A stretch of DNA of 64,000 bases from Crocinitomix sp044361315 (GCA_044361315.1 JBIKJA010000006.1:1-64000); one strand, 5' to 3'; counted from the stretch's first letter, positions 8,045-17,293 are shown. Program-made: numbers and translations. The notes: generated by a model not told the origin, from the letters alone.

Positions 8045-9385
8045 ATGAAAAGACGTGATTTTATTAGACAGTCAACTTTTGTATCTGTGGCTGGTTTGCT
8101 TGTACCGTCGAGTTTAATTTCTGCCTGTGAAAAGGAATTGCTATTTGACGATTTAAATTATTCTGGTCATGTTATAATTGTTGGGGCAGGAGCGGCAGGA
8201 TTGTATGCAGGATTTATTTTAAAATCGAAAGGTATTAGCTTTACTATTTTGGAAGCTTCGGATCAAATAGGTGGACGCATGGGAAAGTTAGAGGGATTTG
8301 CCGATTATGCGATTGATACTGGTGCGCAATGGCTGCATGGTAAAAACAATATTCTTGGGGATTTAATTAAAAAAACGGACACCAAAATCACCTTAGATAA
8401 TGCTGAATCAAGTTATTGGTTCGAAGATGAAATTGTCCAAGAATTACCCAAGGATCCCTATATATTTGAAGAAAAAAATCTCCCCGACATTTCGTTTAAG
8501 GAGTATGCGCATCAAGAAGGTCTTAGCAGTGAATACGATTGGATTGTAGAATCAATAGCAGGGGACCAAGGTGCAGCCGCATCGCTTTTATCGGCATACT
8601 GGAACAGTAAGGATGAAGAAAATTGGGTTTCGGGCGATGAGGATTTTAAATTTGGGGACACTTATTTTGATTTGATTCATACCCAAATTGCTGAGCCAAT
8701 TCAAGATAAGATTCAATTAAATACGCCGATTACTTCCATCAACTATTCGAACGCAACGATTGAATTGACGGATGCTGGTGGAAATTTGTGGCAAGCAGCT
8801 AAGGTGATTATTACCGTTCCAATGTCTATTTTAAAACTCAACGAAATTAGTTTTGTACCTGAACTTCCAACAGAAAAGATGAATGCGTTTTCAAAATTTG
8901 GTATGGGACCAGGCATGAAGGTTTTTATGAAGTTTGCGACTAAATTTTATAAAGAAGTGTTGGTTGGAGGGCGCATTTGTGGTGCTTATGCGGATGACTC
9001 GTTAGGAAAAACCACCGCCGATAATGTTTTACTCGCCTTTGTGATGGGCGATCAGGCCACATATTTAAATGATTTAGGAAGCGATGCAGCGATTACGAAT
9101 GCACTTTTGGAAGAGCTTGATTTAATGTATGTTGGAGCTGCTTCAGCTTCTTTTATTGGATCGGTGGTGTTTGATTATTCAGACAAGCCTTTTATTAAAG
9201 GTGCTTATGGTTACAGCACGATTGGAATGGGAAATGCTCGGGAGGTTGCGGCTGAGCCAATTAACAATCAATTATTTTTTGCTGGGGAGGCGATGAATAC
9301 AAATGGGCATCATCAGACAGTGCATGGCGCGGTTGAATCTGGCTATAAAGCGGTGATTGATCTTTTAAACTCGGTTTCGAAATGA
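8045..9385 (+). CDS. FAD-dependent amine oxidase family protein, exported lipoprotein
   Basis: Flavin monoamine oxidase family (446 aa). The N-terminus KRRDFIRQS is a twin-arginine signal and is followed by a lipobox ending LISAC (Cys near 28), so the folded flavoprotein is probably exported by Tat and lipid-anchored. Dinucleotide-binding motif VGAGAAGLYAG sits near 48-58, with a GGRMG motif near 79. The C-terminal FAD-contact region reads LFFAGEAMNTNGHHQTVHGA. The substrate (polyamine, amino acid or other amine) is unknown. The 9382 gene overlaps by 4 nt (ATGA), so the two are coupled. Confidence 0.88.
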   Translation: MKRRDFIRQSTFVSVAGLLVPSSLISACEKELLFDDLNYSGHVIIVGAGAAGLYAGFILKSKGISFTILEASDQIGGRMGKLEGFADYAIDTGAQWLHGKNNILGDLIKKTDTKITLDNAESSYWFEDEIVQELPKDPYIFEEKNLPDISFKEYAHQEGLSSEYDWIVESIAGDQGAAASLLSAYWNSKDEENWVSGDEDFKFGDTYFDLIHTQIAEPIQDKIQLNTPITSINYSNATIELTDAGGNLWQAAKVIITVPMSILKLNEISFVPELPTEKMNAFSKFGMGPGMKVFMKFATKFYKEVLVGGRICGAYADDSLGKTTADNVLLAFVMGDQATYLNDLGSDAAITNALLEELDLMYVGAASASFIGSVVFDYSDKPFIKGAYGYSTIGMGNAREVAAEPINNQLFFAGEAMNTNGHHQTVHGAVESGYKAVIDLLNSVSK

Positions 9386-10059
9386 GAAAGAAATTATTTT
9401 TAATTATGCTGACATTTGGTTTTCTGAGTTCTTTGAAATCTCAAATGCTACAACTTGAAATCGCGAATAATTACCTCCACGCGAATGAATGGAATAAGGC
9501 AATTCAAACCTACAATTTCAGTCGCCCATTTTTTAGTGAACCTCAGCCGCTATTTAGGCTAGGACTAAATTTTTCAGCCACTTATTTATTTACCACCGAA
9601 AAAAAGCTGAGCCATGGGATTGGACTGGGGTATTCTTATTTTAACAGCTATGCACTAAACGATAGTTTTTCAAATTCGCTACTTCTAAATTTTTTGTCAA
9701 TTAATTATGTACTTCAATGGAAGGCTGCACAAACCGAGGGTGGTTTGTATTCTGAAATGAACCTTTCTCTAAAATCTAGTGGCCTTTTTAGAAGAGTTAA
9801 TGACGAAGCATTTTTGGTGGATGAATCTGTTTCTAAAGCCTTGGGGTTAGGTGGTGATTTCGGTTTAAAAGTGGGATATATGCTCCCATCGAAGCGAAGA
9901 TCGGGTCTTGCATTTTTTTTAGGAGCAGGCAGCTCTCCTTTCTTTTGGTCGCCAAATACGGAAGGTATCATCAATCAAACTTCCGAACTCGTCTCAAAAT
10001 CATGGACCACTATCCTTCATTTCAGTGGTGGAATTTCGATTCGCTTTAGAAAAGTTTAG
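9382..10059 (+). CDS. Predicted outer-membrane beta-barrel protein, unknown function
   Basis: The 225-aa product has a signal peptide (about 1-20) and a mature part rich in alternating amphipathic strands and aromatic residues (for example FSATYLFTTE, GIGLGYSYF, VGYML), ending in strands with IRFRK. This is the pattern of small barrel proteins in Bacteroidota. It starts inside the stop of the amine oxidase gene (ATGA overlap) and may be its outer-membrane partner. No family is recognised. Confidence 0.7.
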   Translation: MRKKLFLIMLTFGFLSSLKSQMLQLEIANNYLHANEWNKAIQTYNFSRPFFSEPQPLFRLGLNFSATYLFTTEKKLSHGIGLGYSYFNSYALNDSFSNSLLLNFLSINYVLQWKAAQTEGGLYSEMNLSLKSSGLFRRVNDEAFLVDESVSKALGLGGDFGLKVGYMLPSKRRSGLAFFLGAGSSPFFWSPNTEGIINQTSELVSKSWTTILHFSGGISIRFRKV

Positions 10060-10321
10060 AATAAATTGAAATTTTATTTTGCCATAAATTGAACTCGAAA
10101 AATTTTACTATTTTAGATTTTGTAATCAATTATAAACGAATACGATAAACTTAATTTTTTTGCGATGAAAAATATTAAAATTGAATTAATACCGAAGATA
10201 CAAATAATATAGTCCACTTTCAATTTCATTTAATTGTACTATTGATTTGTAGTTTAGGCATTAACCAATCTAAAATTATAAAATAGATTTGGTATAAGAT
10301 AACTAAAACGACCAACTAATT

Positions 10322-10449
10322 GGGGGCCGCGTTAAGGATGGTAGCAAAAAGCCCGGAATCCTCCCCAAGTTTTTGGGGAGGATGAGGACTTGTCGCGAAC
10401 AGCCTGCCCCTGACGTCCTGACGTTTCAGTCGGGAGGGCCGGGGAACGC
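10322..10449 (+). repeat. GC-rich palindromic element, possible dispersed repeat
   Basis: A sharply GC-rich island of about 130 bp in AT-rich intergenic DNA. It contains a perfect 11-bp hairpin (arms 10358-10368 and 10373-10383, 4-nt loop). The ends can close on each other: GCGTT 10329-10333 with AACGC 10445-10449, and CCCGG 10352-10356 with CCGGG 10439-10443. No ORF is present. From memory, elements starting GGCCGCGTTAAGGATGG recur in some Bacteroidota genomes, but I could not check this. It could be a REP/MITE-type repeat or a structured RNA. Confidence 0.6.
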
Positions 10450-10566
10450 CCAAGTTATTTTTATAAAAATTAATAGTGCGATTTCAGTTTACTTTTAGAT
10501 TGAATCACTTAACTCAATGATTGTACCTGATAAAGTTTTTTTGAAAAATAGGGAATATAAAATGGG

Positions 10567-10705
10567 TAACTTTGAGTCAGGGTATATGTCGGCTTAGGCT
10601 GATTGTTTATGAGCCCCGATTTTGAACACATTTCTTTTCATAGGGTTTAAATTGGTTAACACGAATGCTTCACAACATTCAAAAAAAGTTCAAAATCGGG
10701 CGCTC
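10567..10705 (+). ncRNA. Inverted-repeat unit with promoter-like box, candidate small RNA or MITE
   Basis: A perfect TAACTTTG -7 box at 10567-10574 (nearest TTG at 10541-10543, spacer 23 nt, long for the consensus) precedes a large inverted repeat. The arm 10611-10627 (CCCGATTTTGAAC plus GAGC) is complementary to 10688-10705, with one extra base. The 60-nt interior carries a smaller hairpin (GAATG/CATTC). There is no coding sequence. It converges on the SUI1 gene ending at 10722. Whether it is transcribed is unknown. Confidence 0.4.
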
Positions 10706-10721
10706 GTAAATAAATCTCTCC

Positions 10722-11069
10722 TTAATTTCCACCAATTTGTTTTGCTTTGTAGCCTTGTTTTAACAACAATTCGAGAATTTTTTTTGCGTGATTGCCTTGG
10801 ATAATTATTTCGCCGTCCTTCACCGAACCACCTACCCCACATTTTTGCTTTAATTCTTTTCCGAGCAAGTTGAGATCATCCTCTGAACCGATAAAGCCCG
10901 CAATTAAGGTCACTTCCTTCCCTTTACGTTGTTTGCGGTCGATGCTTACCCGAAGATTTTGGTCCTTGGCCGGCAGGGTGATTTGCTCTTCTTCTTCGTC
11001 GGATTGAAATTGAAAATTGGGGTTGGTAGAATAAACTACGTCGATTTTATTTTTGCTTTTTGCCGCCAT
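10722..11069 (-). CDS. yciH: SUI1/YciH family translation initiation factor
   Basis: The 115-aa protein carries a C-terminal eIF1/SUI1 domain (about 35-112): VSIDRKQRKGKEVTLIAGF, LGKELKQKCGVGGSVKDG and the terminal IIIQGNHAKKILELL. The KCGVGG segment is characteristic. Bacterial YciH homologues are thought to influence start-codon fidelity or stress translation. The N-terminal 35 residues are charged and disordered. Its start is 1 nt after the GDPD stop, so it is the last gene of the 14642-10722 operon. Confidence 0.92.
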   Translation of the reverse strand: MAAKSKNKIDVVYSTNPNFQFQSDEEEEQITLPAKDQNLRVSIDRKQRKGKEVTLIAGFIGSEDDLNLLGKELKQKCGVGGSVKDGEIIIQGNHAKKILELLLKQGYKAKQIGGN

Positions 11070-11070
11070 A

Positions 11071-11886
11071 TTAATTCATTTTTTTGCGCGTGGACGGAAT
11101 GTTGTCCGTAATGATTTCTTGTGGTTTGTATTTTTTTAATTCGTTCATTTCTGCATTGGTTTTGATGCCAAAGAGGCAATAATCTACCCCAGCTTGGTTG
11201 AGTAATTTTTCTTTCTCCAAGGAAAATTCGGCAAGTGTGGTTGTGATTTTATCAATTGCATGATTTTGTTTGTGTTGGATGCCCAAAGGAATGTCTTTTG
11301 TTTCGAAAGAAATTTTTACGTCTTCATCTTGGATGGCGAGGAGCGAGGGCAAATGTGAACTATTGATGGTTATTTTTTCCTTTTGACTTGGTGAAAGATG
11401 AGCGATGCAACTTGCCAACGTGAAATTAAATGCCGAAAAATCGATGTATTGATAGGTGCAATAGTTATTGATTTTCATGTCTATGTGAAGTCTTTTTTCA
11501 CGCGCAACTGTCCATTGAATGACATTGTTTAAAGGAACAATTCGATGATTTCTATAATACGTTGTTTTTTGTAGCTCGACAAAATTGGTTGAATTGATGC
11601 AACCTGTCAAATCGGTATAATCTTCCAAAAAATCGTTGTGGTAAAGGACTAAAACACAATCTTTGGTCATTTGAACATCTACCTCTACTCCATCGGCATT
11701 TAAAACATCCAATGCGTAAAGGATAGAAGCTTCAGAATTGGGAGGAAAAACGGCTCTTTCTTGGGACAAGGAGGTTCCTGCGTGTCCAATAATAGGCACG
11801 TTAGGTTGAATTGCCTGCTTTTCGCACGCGAAACTAAGGCTCAGGAGAATTCCACAAACGATAATAGACAGCAATGGCCATTTCAT
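11071..11886 (-). CDS. Glycerophosphodiester phosphodiesterase family lipoprotein
   Basis: GDPD TIM-barrel protein of 271 aa. A lipoprotein signal ends LSFAC (Cys near 21). The catalytic N-terminal signature is present: GHAG near 34, then PPNSEAS, then DGVEVDVQMTKD (the E-x-D metal ligands) and YHND (second His). Substrates would be glycerophosphodiesters released by phospholipid breakdown. It overlaps the 3' end of the upstream barrel gene by 53 nt and sits in an operon with a patatin, which in the family makes lysophospholipids, so a lipid-turnover role is plausible. Confidence 0.85.
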   Translation of the reverse strand: MKWPLLSIIVCGILLSLSFACEKQAIQPNVPIIGHAGTSLSQERAVFPPNSEASILYALDVLNADGVEVDVQMTKDCVLVLYHNDFLEDYTDLTGCINSTNFVELQKTTYYRNHRIVPLNNVIQWTVAREKRLHIDMKINNYCTYQYIDFSAFNFTLASCIAHLSPSQKEKITINSSHLPSLLAIQDEDVKISFETKDIPLGIQHKQNHAIDKITTTLAEFSLEKEKLLNQAGVDYCLFGIKTNAEMNELKKYKPQEIITDNIPSTRKKMN

Positions 11887-12388
11887 AGTTCAAATAAACA
11901 AAATTTTTCTGATTGATGGGCAATTCGGAGGTGGTACGATTGATGGTTGGACCGATTCCTCCAGACAGTTTAATGGTCAATTTATTACTAATCAACCAAT
12001 TTGGTTGTACGAGGATTTTTGGATCGATGAGCATGAGGTTGTTGGTTCCTTTTTTTTCGAAAAAGAAGGAGGTTCCAAGTCCTAAATTTAGTTTCATTTT
12101 ACGATTTGTACGAAAGGAATAAAAATAAGCCAAAGAAGTTCCGAGGGTGTTTTTTTCAAACACTAAATCGGGTTCGTATAAACGTGCACCTATTTGAAAA
12201 TTATGCTTTTGATGTAAAAATCGTGCCCCAAGTTCTGTTCCTACGCCAATTCGGTTTAACCCTACTTGTCCGAATAAATCCAATGAATTTTGTGCCTTGC
12301 CAGAGGTAGAAAATCCGCTAACTAATGTCGTGAATAGAATCAACAAGAAGTGCTGTTTGAAATTCCAACTAGCTGAACGATGTTTCAT
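11834..12388 (-). CDS. Predicted outer-membrane beta-barrel protein
   Basis: The 184-aa product has a signal-like N-terminus (hydrophobic about 14-30, SGKAQ cleavage site) and a run of barrel-like strands such as FGQVGLNRIGVGTELGARF and NFQIGARLYEP, ending in strands (MAIAVYYRLW). No enzyme motif is seen. It starts 1 nt after the patatin stop and its end overlaps the GDPD start, so all three are probably cotranslated. Function unknown. Confidence 0.7.
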   Translation of the reverse strand: MKHRSASWNFKQHFLLILFTTLVSGFSTSGKAQNSLDLFGQVGLNRIGVGTELGARFLHQKHNFQIGARLYEPDLVFEKNTLGTSLAYFYSFRTNRKMKLNLGLGTSFFFEKKGTNNLMLIDPKILVQPNWLISNKLTIKLSGGIGPTINRTTSELPINQKNFVYLNYEMAIAVYYRLWNSPEP

Positions 12389-12389
12389 T

Positions 12390-14642
12390 TTATTGAATTC
12401 GAGGGTTGATTAATTGGAGCAATTTGGTTAATTCCCGCTGATTTATTTCATTTTGAAATGACCGTTTAATGTCATTTTTTTCGCGTTGGGTTAAATGCCA
12501 ACTTAGTGCAATTTTTTCGGTGGGGTCTTTTCGCAATAAAAAACTAACCAATTCAATATTCAGATCATCTGCGTTCAAATTTTCGATTAATTCGATGGCA
12601 TTAAACTCTTGTGTTTGGTAGAAATTACCATAAAAATTTGAAGCCGGTTTTGTCATGCGATCGAACAAGGAAAATTTTCCATCATCCAAAAAATCATAAT
12701 CTTTATTTACATCCCTAATTTCGACAATGACCACACCACTTGTGTTTTCTTTTAACCATTTTTTTAGGGCAACGATGTAACGAACGGTTGTTTTTGTTCC
12801 ATAATTATCACGAATTCCAGCATCCATTAAATGTATTTCGGGGGATGTTGGCAAAGAAACCATGGGCAAGATATAAGGGAAGGTTGAACTCATACGCATG
12901 ACTGAAGTAAATTTGACATTCATAGCGTTGTTGTTTTTGAAGAGTTTAGAAAACTCCACATTTTCAGGGCCGATTCCTTTGTTTTCAAAACTTACACCAT
13001 TTAAAAAAGAATATGGTTGTGCGCCGATAATTAACCTACGGCCATCATTGATAATTGTTGGCGAAAATACCATGAGCGGAATTTTACTGTTGTATTCGGG
13101 AGAGATAAAATCCTTTAGCTGCCCGTCCATCAAAAATTCGGTGTTGTGATTTAATTCTTGTTCAAAGGCATAACCTCGGTCTTTGAGGTAGGTTTGTCCC
13201 TCGAATTCAAATTTACGGTACCTTAAAAATAAGTCATGTGAAACTAGGTTAAAAGCCACATTATTCAATAAATCTTTGGAAATATTGTTGATATAGGTTT
13301 CTTTTTTTGTCAACCGTTCTTCGAAACTTGTCGAAGCATAAATCGAACGGAAATACGCCGCTCCAATCATACCTCCAGATGCACCTGTTAACAGATGGGT
13401 ACTTTCCATAAAACTTCCTTGGGTGCGTTCGTCTACTTCTTGTAAAATAAAATGCGTCCACATGGCGGCCCGCAAACCTCCGCCTGAACAATTGACTATT
13501 ACCAACTTTGGTTTATCCGTTTTTTGAGCGATAGATGCGTTAACTTTCCAATTTTCTAGGATCTTTTCATGGTGTAAAACTTCCTTTTTAAGCTCCACCT
13601 CATCAAATTGTTGATCTTTTAAAGCTTGGAGATTGTAAGGTGCTTTGTTCTCATACGTGAGGCCATACGCATGATTATCTGATTGCAGAAAACCAGTCGT
13701 TTTTGAAATGACATTGATTAAAATCAGCGTTAAAAATAAGACACTTAATGCCCAAGTTTTAAACCAGGAATAGAAAATGGTCACCACCATCAGCAACATG
13801 GTGCATAACAAGAAAAAACTCGCTCCCGAAGGAATGATTACGACGATAAAATCTTGTAAAATCCCCATTGCCAAGAAAGAGAACACCATCATTAATTCAA
13901 AAAAAGAAGCATTAAGGTGATTTTGCCGAAAGATTTCACGTACCATTTTACGGTCGTAATGGTCGGATGGACGCACTCTTGCTATTCGACCTAAGGATGA
14001 AAAGTAGTAAGAAGCTTGTAAAGTTGCATTTGGAGAAGATTTGAACCAATAATTTTTCCGGGAAAAAAGAGTATTTACGGTACTGTACAAACTTCTTTTT
14101 TTTGCAGGCTCTTTTCCTTTCAGTTTGATAATATCGAGGTTAGTTTTGAAAAAATAGAGTGCCGAAAAAATGATAAATATGATAATACCTCCTGTCAAGG
14201 CGAGGATTTCGACCAAAAAATCCCCAATGCTTACAAATTCTTCGTTGCATTGAACTTGGTAAATATTGTAGATCAGTAAAAAGTAAAATAGAATTGGAAA
14301 AGTTGAATTATTAATGGAGAATTTGTAAAACGGTCGTGCAAGTGTTACCAAAAATGGGAAAGACGGTCCGAGAATAATGTAGGTGTACAGGTGATACGCC
14401 ATGAAAAATCCGCCGATTGAAAAACCAAGGATAAAATAAGACAACCAATTTACCTCACCTAAATATTCTGGTGCCAAAAAAAGGTAAGGAATTCCGTATT
14501 TAGAGCCTAAATTTTGGGTGATTAGCGCGAAAAAAATCAACCAAATGGCAAAAATAAAATGGCTTTTTTTAAATTGCAAAATGAGCAATTGAATTGGAAA
14601 AAACTTGATTACAATGGTCCCTATTTCGCGGATTTTTTTCAT
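12390..14642 (-). CDS. Membrane-bound patatin-like phospholipase
   Basis: The 750-aa protein has an N-terminal half with several membrane segments (about 28-48, 65-90, 110-125, 135-160, 250-275 and 280-315) and a C-terminal patatin domain. Motifs: oxyanion-hole CSGGGLRAAMW near 382, nucleophile elbow GASGG near 416, and DAG near 604 for the catalytic aspartate. Ser/Asp dyad lipid acyl hydrolase activity is expected. The large membrane anchor makes it unlike soluble patatins or the barrel-fused PlpD class. First gene of a tight operon with a barrel protein, GDPD and SUI1. Confidence 0.85.
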   Translation of the reverse strand: MKKIREIGTIVIKFFPIQLLILQFKKSHFIFAIWLIFFALITQNLGSKYGIPYLFLAPEYLGEVNWLSYFILGFSIGGFFMAYHLYTYIILGPSFPFLVTLARPFYKFSINNSTFPILFYFLLIYNIYQVQCNEEFVSIGDFLVEILALTGGIIIFIIFSALYFFKTNLDIIKLKGKEPAKKRSLYSTVNTLFSRKNYWFKSSPNATLQASYYFSSLGRIARVRPSDHYDRKMVREIFRQNHLNASFFELMMVFSFLAMGILQDFIVVIIPSGASFFLLCTMLLMVVTIFYSWFKTWALSVLFLTLILINVISKTTGFLQSDNHAYGLTYENKAPYNLQALKDQQFDEVELKKEVLHHEKILENWKVNASIAQKTDKPKLVIVNCSGGGLRAAMWTHFILQEVDERTQGSFMESTHLLTGASGGMIGAAYFRSIYASTSFEERLTKKETYINNISKDLLNNVAFNLVSHDLFLRYRKFEFEGQTYLKDRGYAFEQELNHNTEFLMDGQLKDFISPEYNSKIPLMVFSPTIINDGRRLIIGAQPYSFLNGVSFENKGIGPENVEFSKLFKNNNAMNVKFTSVMRMSSTFPYILPMVSLPTSPEIHLMDAGIRDNYGTKTTVRYIVALKKWLKENTSGVVIVEIRDVNKDYDFLDDGKFSLFDRMTKPASNFYGNFYQTQEFNAIELIENLNADDLNIELVSFLLRKDPTEKIALSWHLTQREKNDIKRSFQNEINQRELTKLLQLINPRIQ

Positions 14643-14726
14643 TAAACGATTACTTCTAATTTTAAACGAAAAAAAATGGGGATAATTTCATTGGATTGTT
14701 CAATGAAAAAAAAAATTCTTCTCTTG

Positions 14727-15350
14727 TTATTTCCAATTGACAGGTCCTCCACATCCGACCTTTAATTTATAGTTATATTCTGATCCAAATCTGGAAACGA
14801 TACTGTCTTCGAATGGTTTCCAATTAAATTTTGCGTCTTCGCAACGGTAATCAATTACCACAATGGTTGTATCATAAATTAACGAGAACACAGGATTAGT
14901 TTCCAGAGTTTTGATTTCTTCGTTCAATTTTAAAAGTTGACAATCCTTTCCAAAACAATCGAGCCAATTGTAGAAGGCATTTTTAGTTTTGAGGGTGTCT
15001 GAAAACGTATAATAATAAAAGGAGGCAGAAGGGTGTTGAGGGCCAGATTTAGCAGTAATTTCTGTTTTGCTGACAAAACTTAATTTTTCTCGTTGGCTAA
15101 ATCCAAAACGATCCATTGGGTGGTTGGTTTGATTCCCCAATGTGTCGAATTGAGTTAATTGGTTTCGAATAAACCCGCCTAAGGCTATACTAAATCGCGA
15201 TGAATCACCATTTGAAAGGTTCGCATTTGGATCGTCTTGAGCCCCTGTCTCACCCACCAAATCTTCCATCGAAATCACCTTATTATCGGTTTGATCACCA
15301 TTACAACTTACTATTAATAATCCCAAAAGGATTCCTACAATTATTTTCAT
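14727..15350 (-). CDS. Putative lipoprotein, unknown function
   Basis: The 207-aa product starts MKIIVGILLGLLIVSCNG, a lipobox with Cys near 16. An upstream ATG at 15362 is possible, but the start at 15350 makes the 4-nt ATGA overlap with the upstream 83-aa gene and so is preferred. Two cysteine pairs (DCFGKDC and CEDAKF...VGCGG) suggest disulfides in the periplasm. No family is recognised. It is the last gene of the O-methyltransferase/threonine aldolase group. Confidence 0.65.
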   Translation of the reverse strand: MKIIVGILLGLLIVSCNGDQTDNKVISMEDLVGETGAQDDPNANLSNGDSSRFSIALGGFIRNQLTQFDTLGNQTNHPMDRFGFSQREKLSFVSKTEITAKSGPQHPSASFYYYTFSDTLKTKNAFYNWLDCFGKDCQLLKLNEEIKTLETNPVFSLIYDTTIVVIDYRCEDAKFNWKPFEDSIVSRFGSEYNYKLKVGCGGPVNWK

Positions 15351-15598
15351 TCTTCTGCGCATTCTAATGATAATTCTACTGCTGTTTCAAAATCCATTTG
15401 ATCCATTTCTGAAGCGATTGGAAATTTTTCCATTGCATTTTCTAAGTAACAATTACAATAAGCTCTACTTCCTCCTTCTGCACGGCATCTATCTATTAAT
15501 TCCCCCTTGTCTTCACTGCTCCATTCTGAACCAGAACAAGCACTAATTCCTCCAGAAACAGACGTCAATAAGGAAAAAATAAAGATGCTTTTTTTCAT
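15347..15598 (-). CDS. Small Cys-containing exported protein
   Basis: The 83-aa product has a signal ending SACSGSEW (possible lipobox, Cys near 21). The mature part has CRAEGGSRAYCNCYLENAM and a C-terminal CAEE, so four cysteines (C-x9-C-x-C, then one at the end) lie in a short helical domain. Short proteins of this pattern are common and uncharacterised in Bacteroidota. It overlaps the next gene by ATGA and lies 22 nt after threonine aldolase. Confidence 0.65.
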   Translation of the reverse strand: MKKSIFIFSLLTSVSGGISACSGSEWSSEDKGELIDRCRAEGGSRAYCNCYLENAMEKFPIASEMDQMDFETAVELSLECAEE

Positions 15599-15620
15599 TG
15601 ATGATTTATTTTTGTACTCG

Positions 15621-16643
15621 CTAACTATGTTTCAATCGTTCTGCCAATTCATCGATGTCCGAAGTGGATACATCTAAATGCGTTGTGAAACGAATTCTGC
15701 CTTTGCCAAAACCTACACAAAGTATACCCATTTCTCGGAATTTTGTTACACATTCGAGTTCATTTAACCCCTCTTTCAAGAGCACTACCACTATATTTGT
15801 TTGAACGGGAAGAATTTCTTTCACCCACGATTGCGTTTTTAATATTTCTTCCACCAATTTTGCATTTTGGTGATCTTCTTTCAGCCGTTCGACATTATTT
15901 TTAAGAGCAAAAATTCCACCTGCTGCAATAATCCCTGCTTGACGCATTCCTCCGCCAAAAACCTTGCGCACACGGCGTGCTTTTGAAATAAAATCGGCGC
16001 TACCAACAAGCAAAGAGCCCACAGGCGCACCTAATCCTTTGGACAAACAAATAGAAATTGTATCAAATTGCTGACCGTAAACAATTGGATTTATTTGATT
16101 CACTGTTAACGCATTAAAAACCCTAGCACCATCTAAATGATAGGCTAATCCATGTTGTTTACAGATGGTTGAAATGGTCTGTAGATCCTCAAAATTATAC
16201 GCCAATCCCCCACCCCGATTTGCGGTATCTTCCACACTCACCAAGGTGGTTTTTGGATAATGTTGATCGTTTGGATTGATATTATCTACAATTTCATTTG
16301 GGTTAATTCGACCGCTATTTCCTCGTAACAAACGAACAGAAGCCCCCGCATTTAGCGCAATTCCCCCACCTTCGTAACGATAAATATGCGCTTCTTCGTG
16401 ACAAATCACCTCATTCCCCGGTTGCGTATGGACTTTGATAGCAATTTGATTGGTTTGAGTTCCTGAACTGCAAAATAAACCAGCTTCTTTACCGAAAATT
16501 TCAGCGCCTAAACGTTCTAATTCATTTACCGTAGGATCATCGCCAAAAACATCATCCCCCACAGGCGCATCCAACATGAATTGGCGCATTTCCAAGGTTG
16601 GTTTTGTTACTGTATCACTTCTGAAATCTAAGATCTTTTTCAT
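15621..16643 (-). CDS. ltaE: Low-specificity L-threonine aldolase
   Basis: PLP enzyme cleaving L-threonine or L-allo-threonine to glycine and acetaldehyde. The 340-aa fold-type I protein starts with the typical FRSDTVTKPTLEMRQFM, has FCSSGTQTNQIA near 57-68, the aspartate region YHLDGARVFNA, and the PLP lysine in ISICLSKGLGAPVGS near 200. The length is normal. It follows the O-methyltransferase by 8 nt and is almost certainly cotranscribed. Confidence 0.93.
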   Translation of the reverse strand: MKKILDFRSDTVTKPTLEMRQFMLDAPVGDDVFGDDPTVNELERLGAEIFGKEAGLFCSSGTQTNQIAIKVHTQPGNEVICHEEAHIYRYEGGGIALNAGASVRLLRGNSGRINPNEIVDNINPNDQHYPKTTLVSVEDTANRGGGLAYNFEDLQTISTICKQHGLAYHLDGARVFNALTVNQINPIVYGQQFDTISICLSKGLGAPVGSLLVGSADFISKARRVRKVFGGGMRQAGIIAAGGIFALKNNVERLKEDHQNAKLVEEILKTQSWVKEILPVQTNIVVVLLKEGLNELECVTKFREMGILCVGFGKGRIRFTTHLDVSTSDIDELAERLKHS

Positions 16644-16651
16644 GCTTTGTT

Positions 16652-17293
16652 CTATTTTTTACGCAAGGCCATAATTCCATCCCGAATCGGAATAAGTACA
16701 TTTTCAACACGCGGATCGTTGTGTACTTTTTGATTAAATTCGTGAATTGCCGCTGCACTTTTATCGTTCAATCGAATTTCTTCCACTACTTTTCCGCTCC
16801 ACAAAACATTGTCCGCCAAAATTAATCCTCCCGGACGCACTTTGTCAATCACCAAATCGAAATACAAACTATAATTTGGTTTGTCGGCATCGATAAAAAC
16901 CAAGTCAATTTCATTTGGCAAAGTCGGAATTATATCCACCGCATAGCCAATTTTACTCTCAATTTGATGACTATATTTTGATTTTTTTAAATATTTCGTC
17001 AAAATATCTGTCAATTCTTCATTCCGATCAATCGTGATTAAACGTCCTTGGGGATGCAATCCTTCGGCTAAACACAAAGCCGAATAACCAGTATATGTTC
17101 CTATTTCCAGGATATATTTTGGTTGCATAAGATGAGAAATCAAACTCAACACACGGCCTTGTAAATGGCCAGAAAGCATTCGAGGACTTAAAATTTTTAA
17201 ATGCGTTTCTCTAACCAAACTTGCCAATAATTCATCCTCAGCACTGGTCATTTCTGCCACATAATCCGCTATTTTTTCAGGAAGAAAATCCAT
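16652..17293 (-). CDS. Class I SAM-dependent O-methyltransferase (CCoAOMT-like)
   Basis: Family of catechol or caffeoyl-CoA O-methyltransferases, 213 aa. SAM motif I is ILEIGTYTGYSALCLAEG (about 66-83), followed by LITIDRNEE, then DLVFIDADKPNY with the metal-binding Asp, and LADNVLW with the second acidic residue. The substrate in Bacteroidota is unknown; small catechol-like or hydroxylated metabolites are possible. Upstream partner of threonine aldolase. Confidence 0.9.
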   Translation of the reverse strand: MDFLPEKIADYVAEMTSAEDELLASLVRETHLKILSPRMLSGHLQGRVLSLISHLMQPKYILEIGTYTGYSALCLAEGLHPQGRLITIDRNEELTDILTKYLKKSKYSHQIESKIGYAVDIIPTLPNEIDLVFIDADKPNYSLYFDLVIDKVRPGGLILADNVLWSGKVVEEIRLNDKSAAAIHEFNQKVHNDPRVENVLIPIRDGIMALRKK

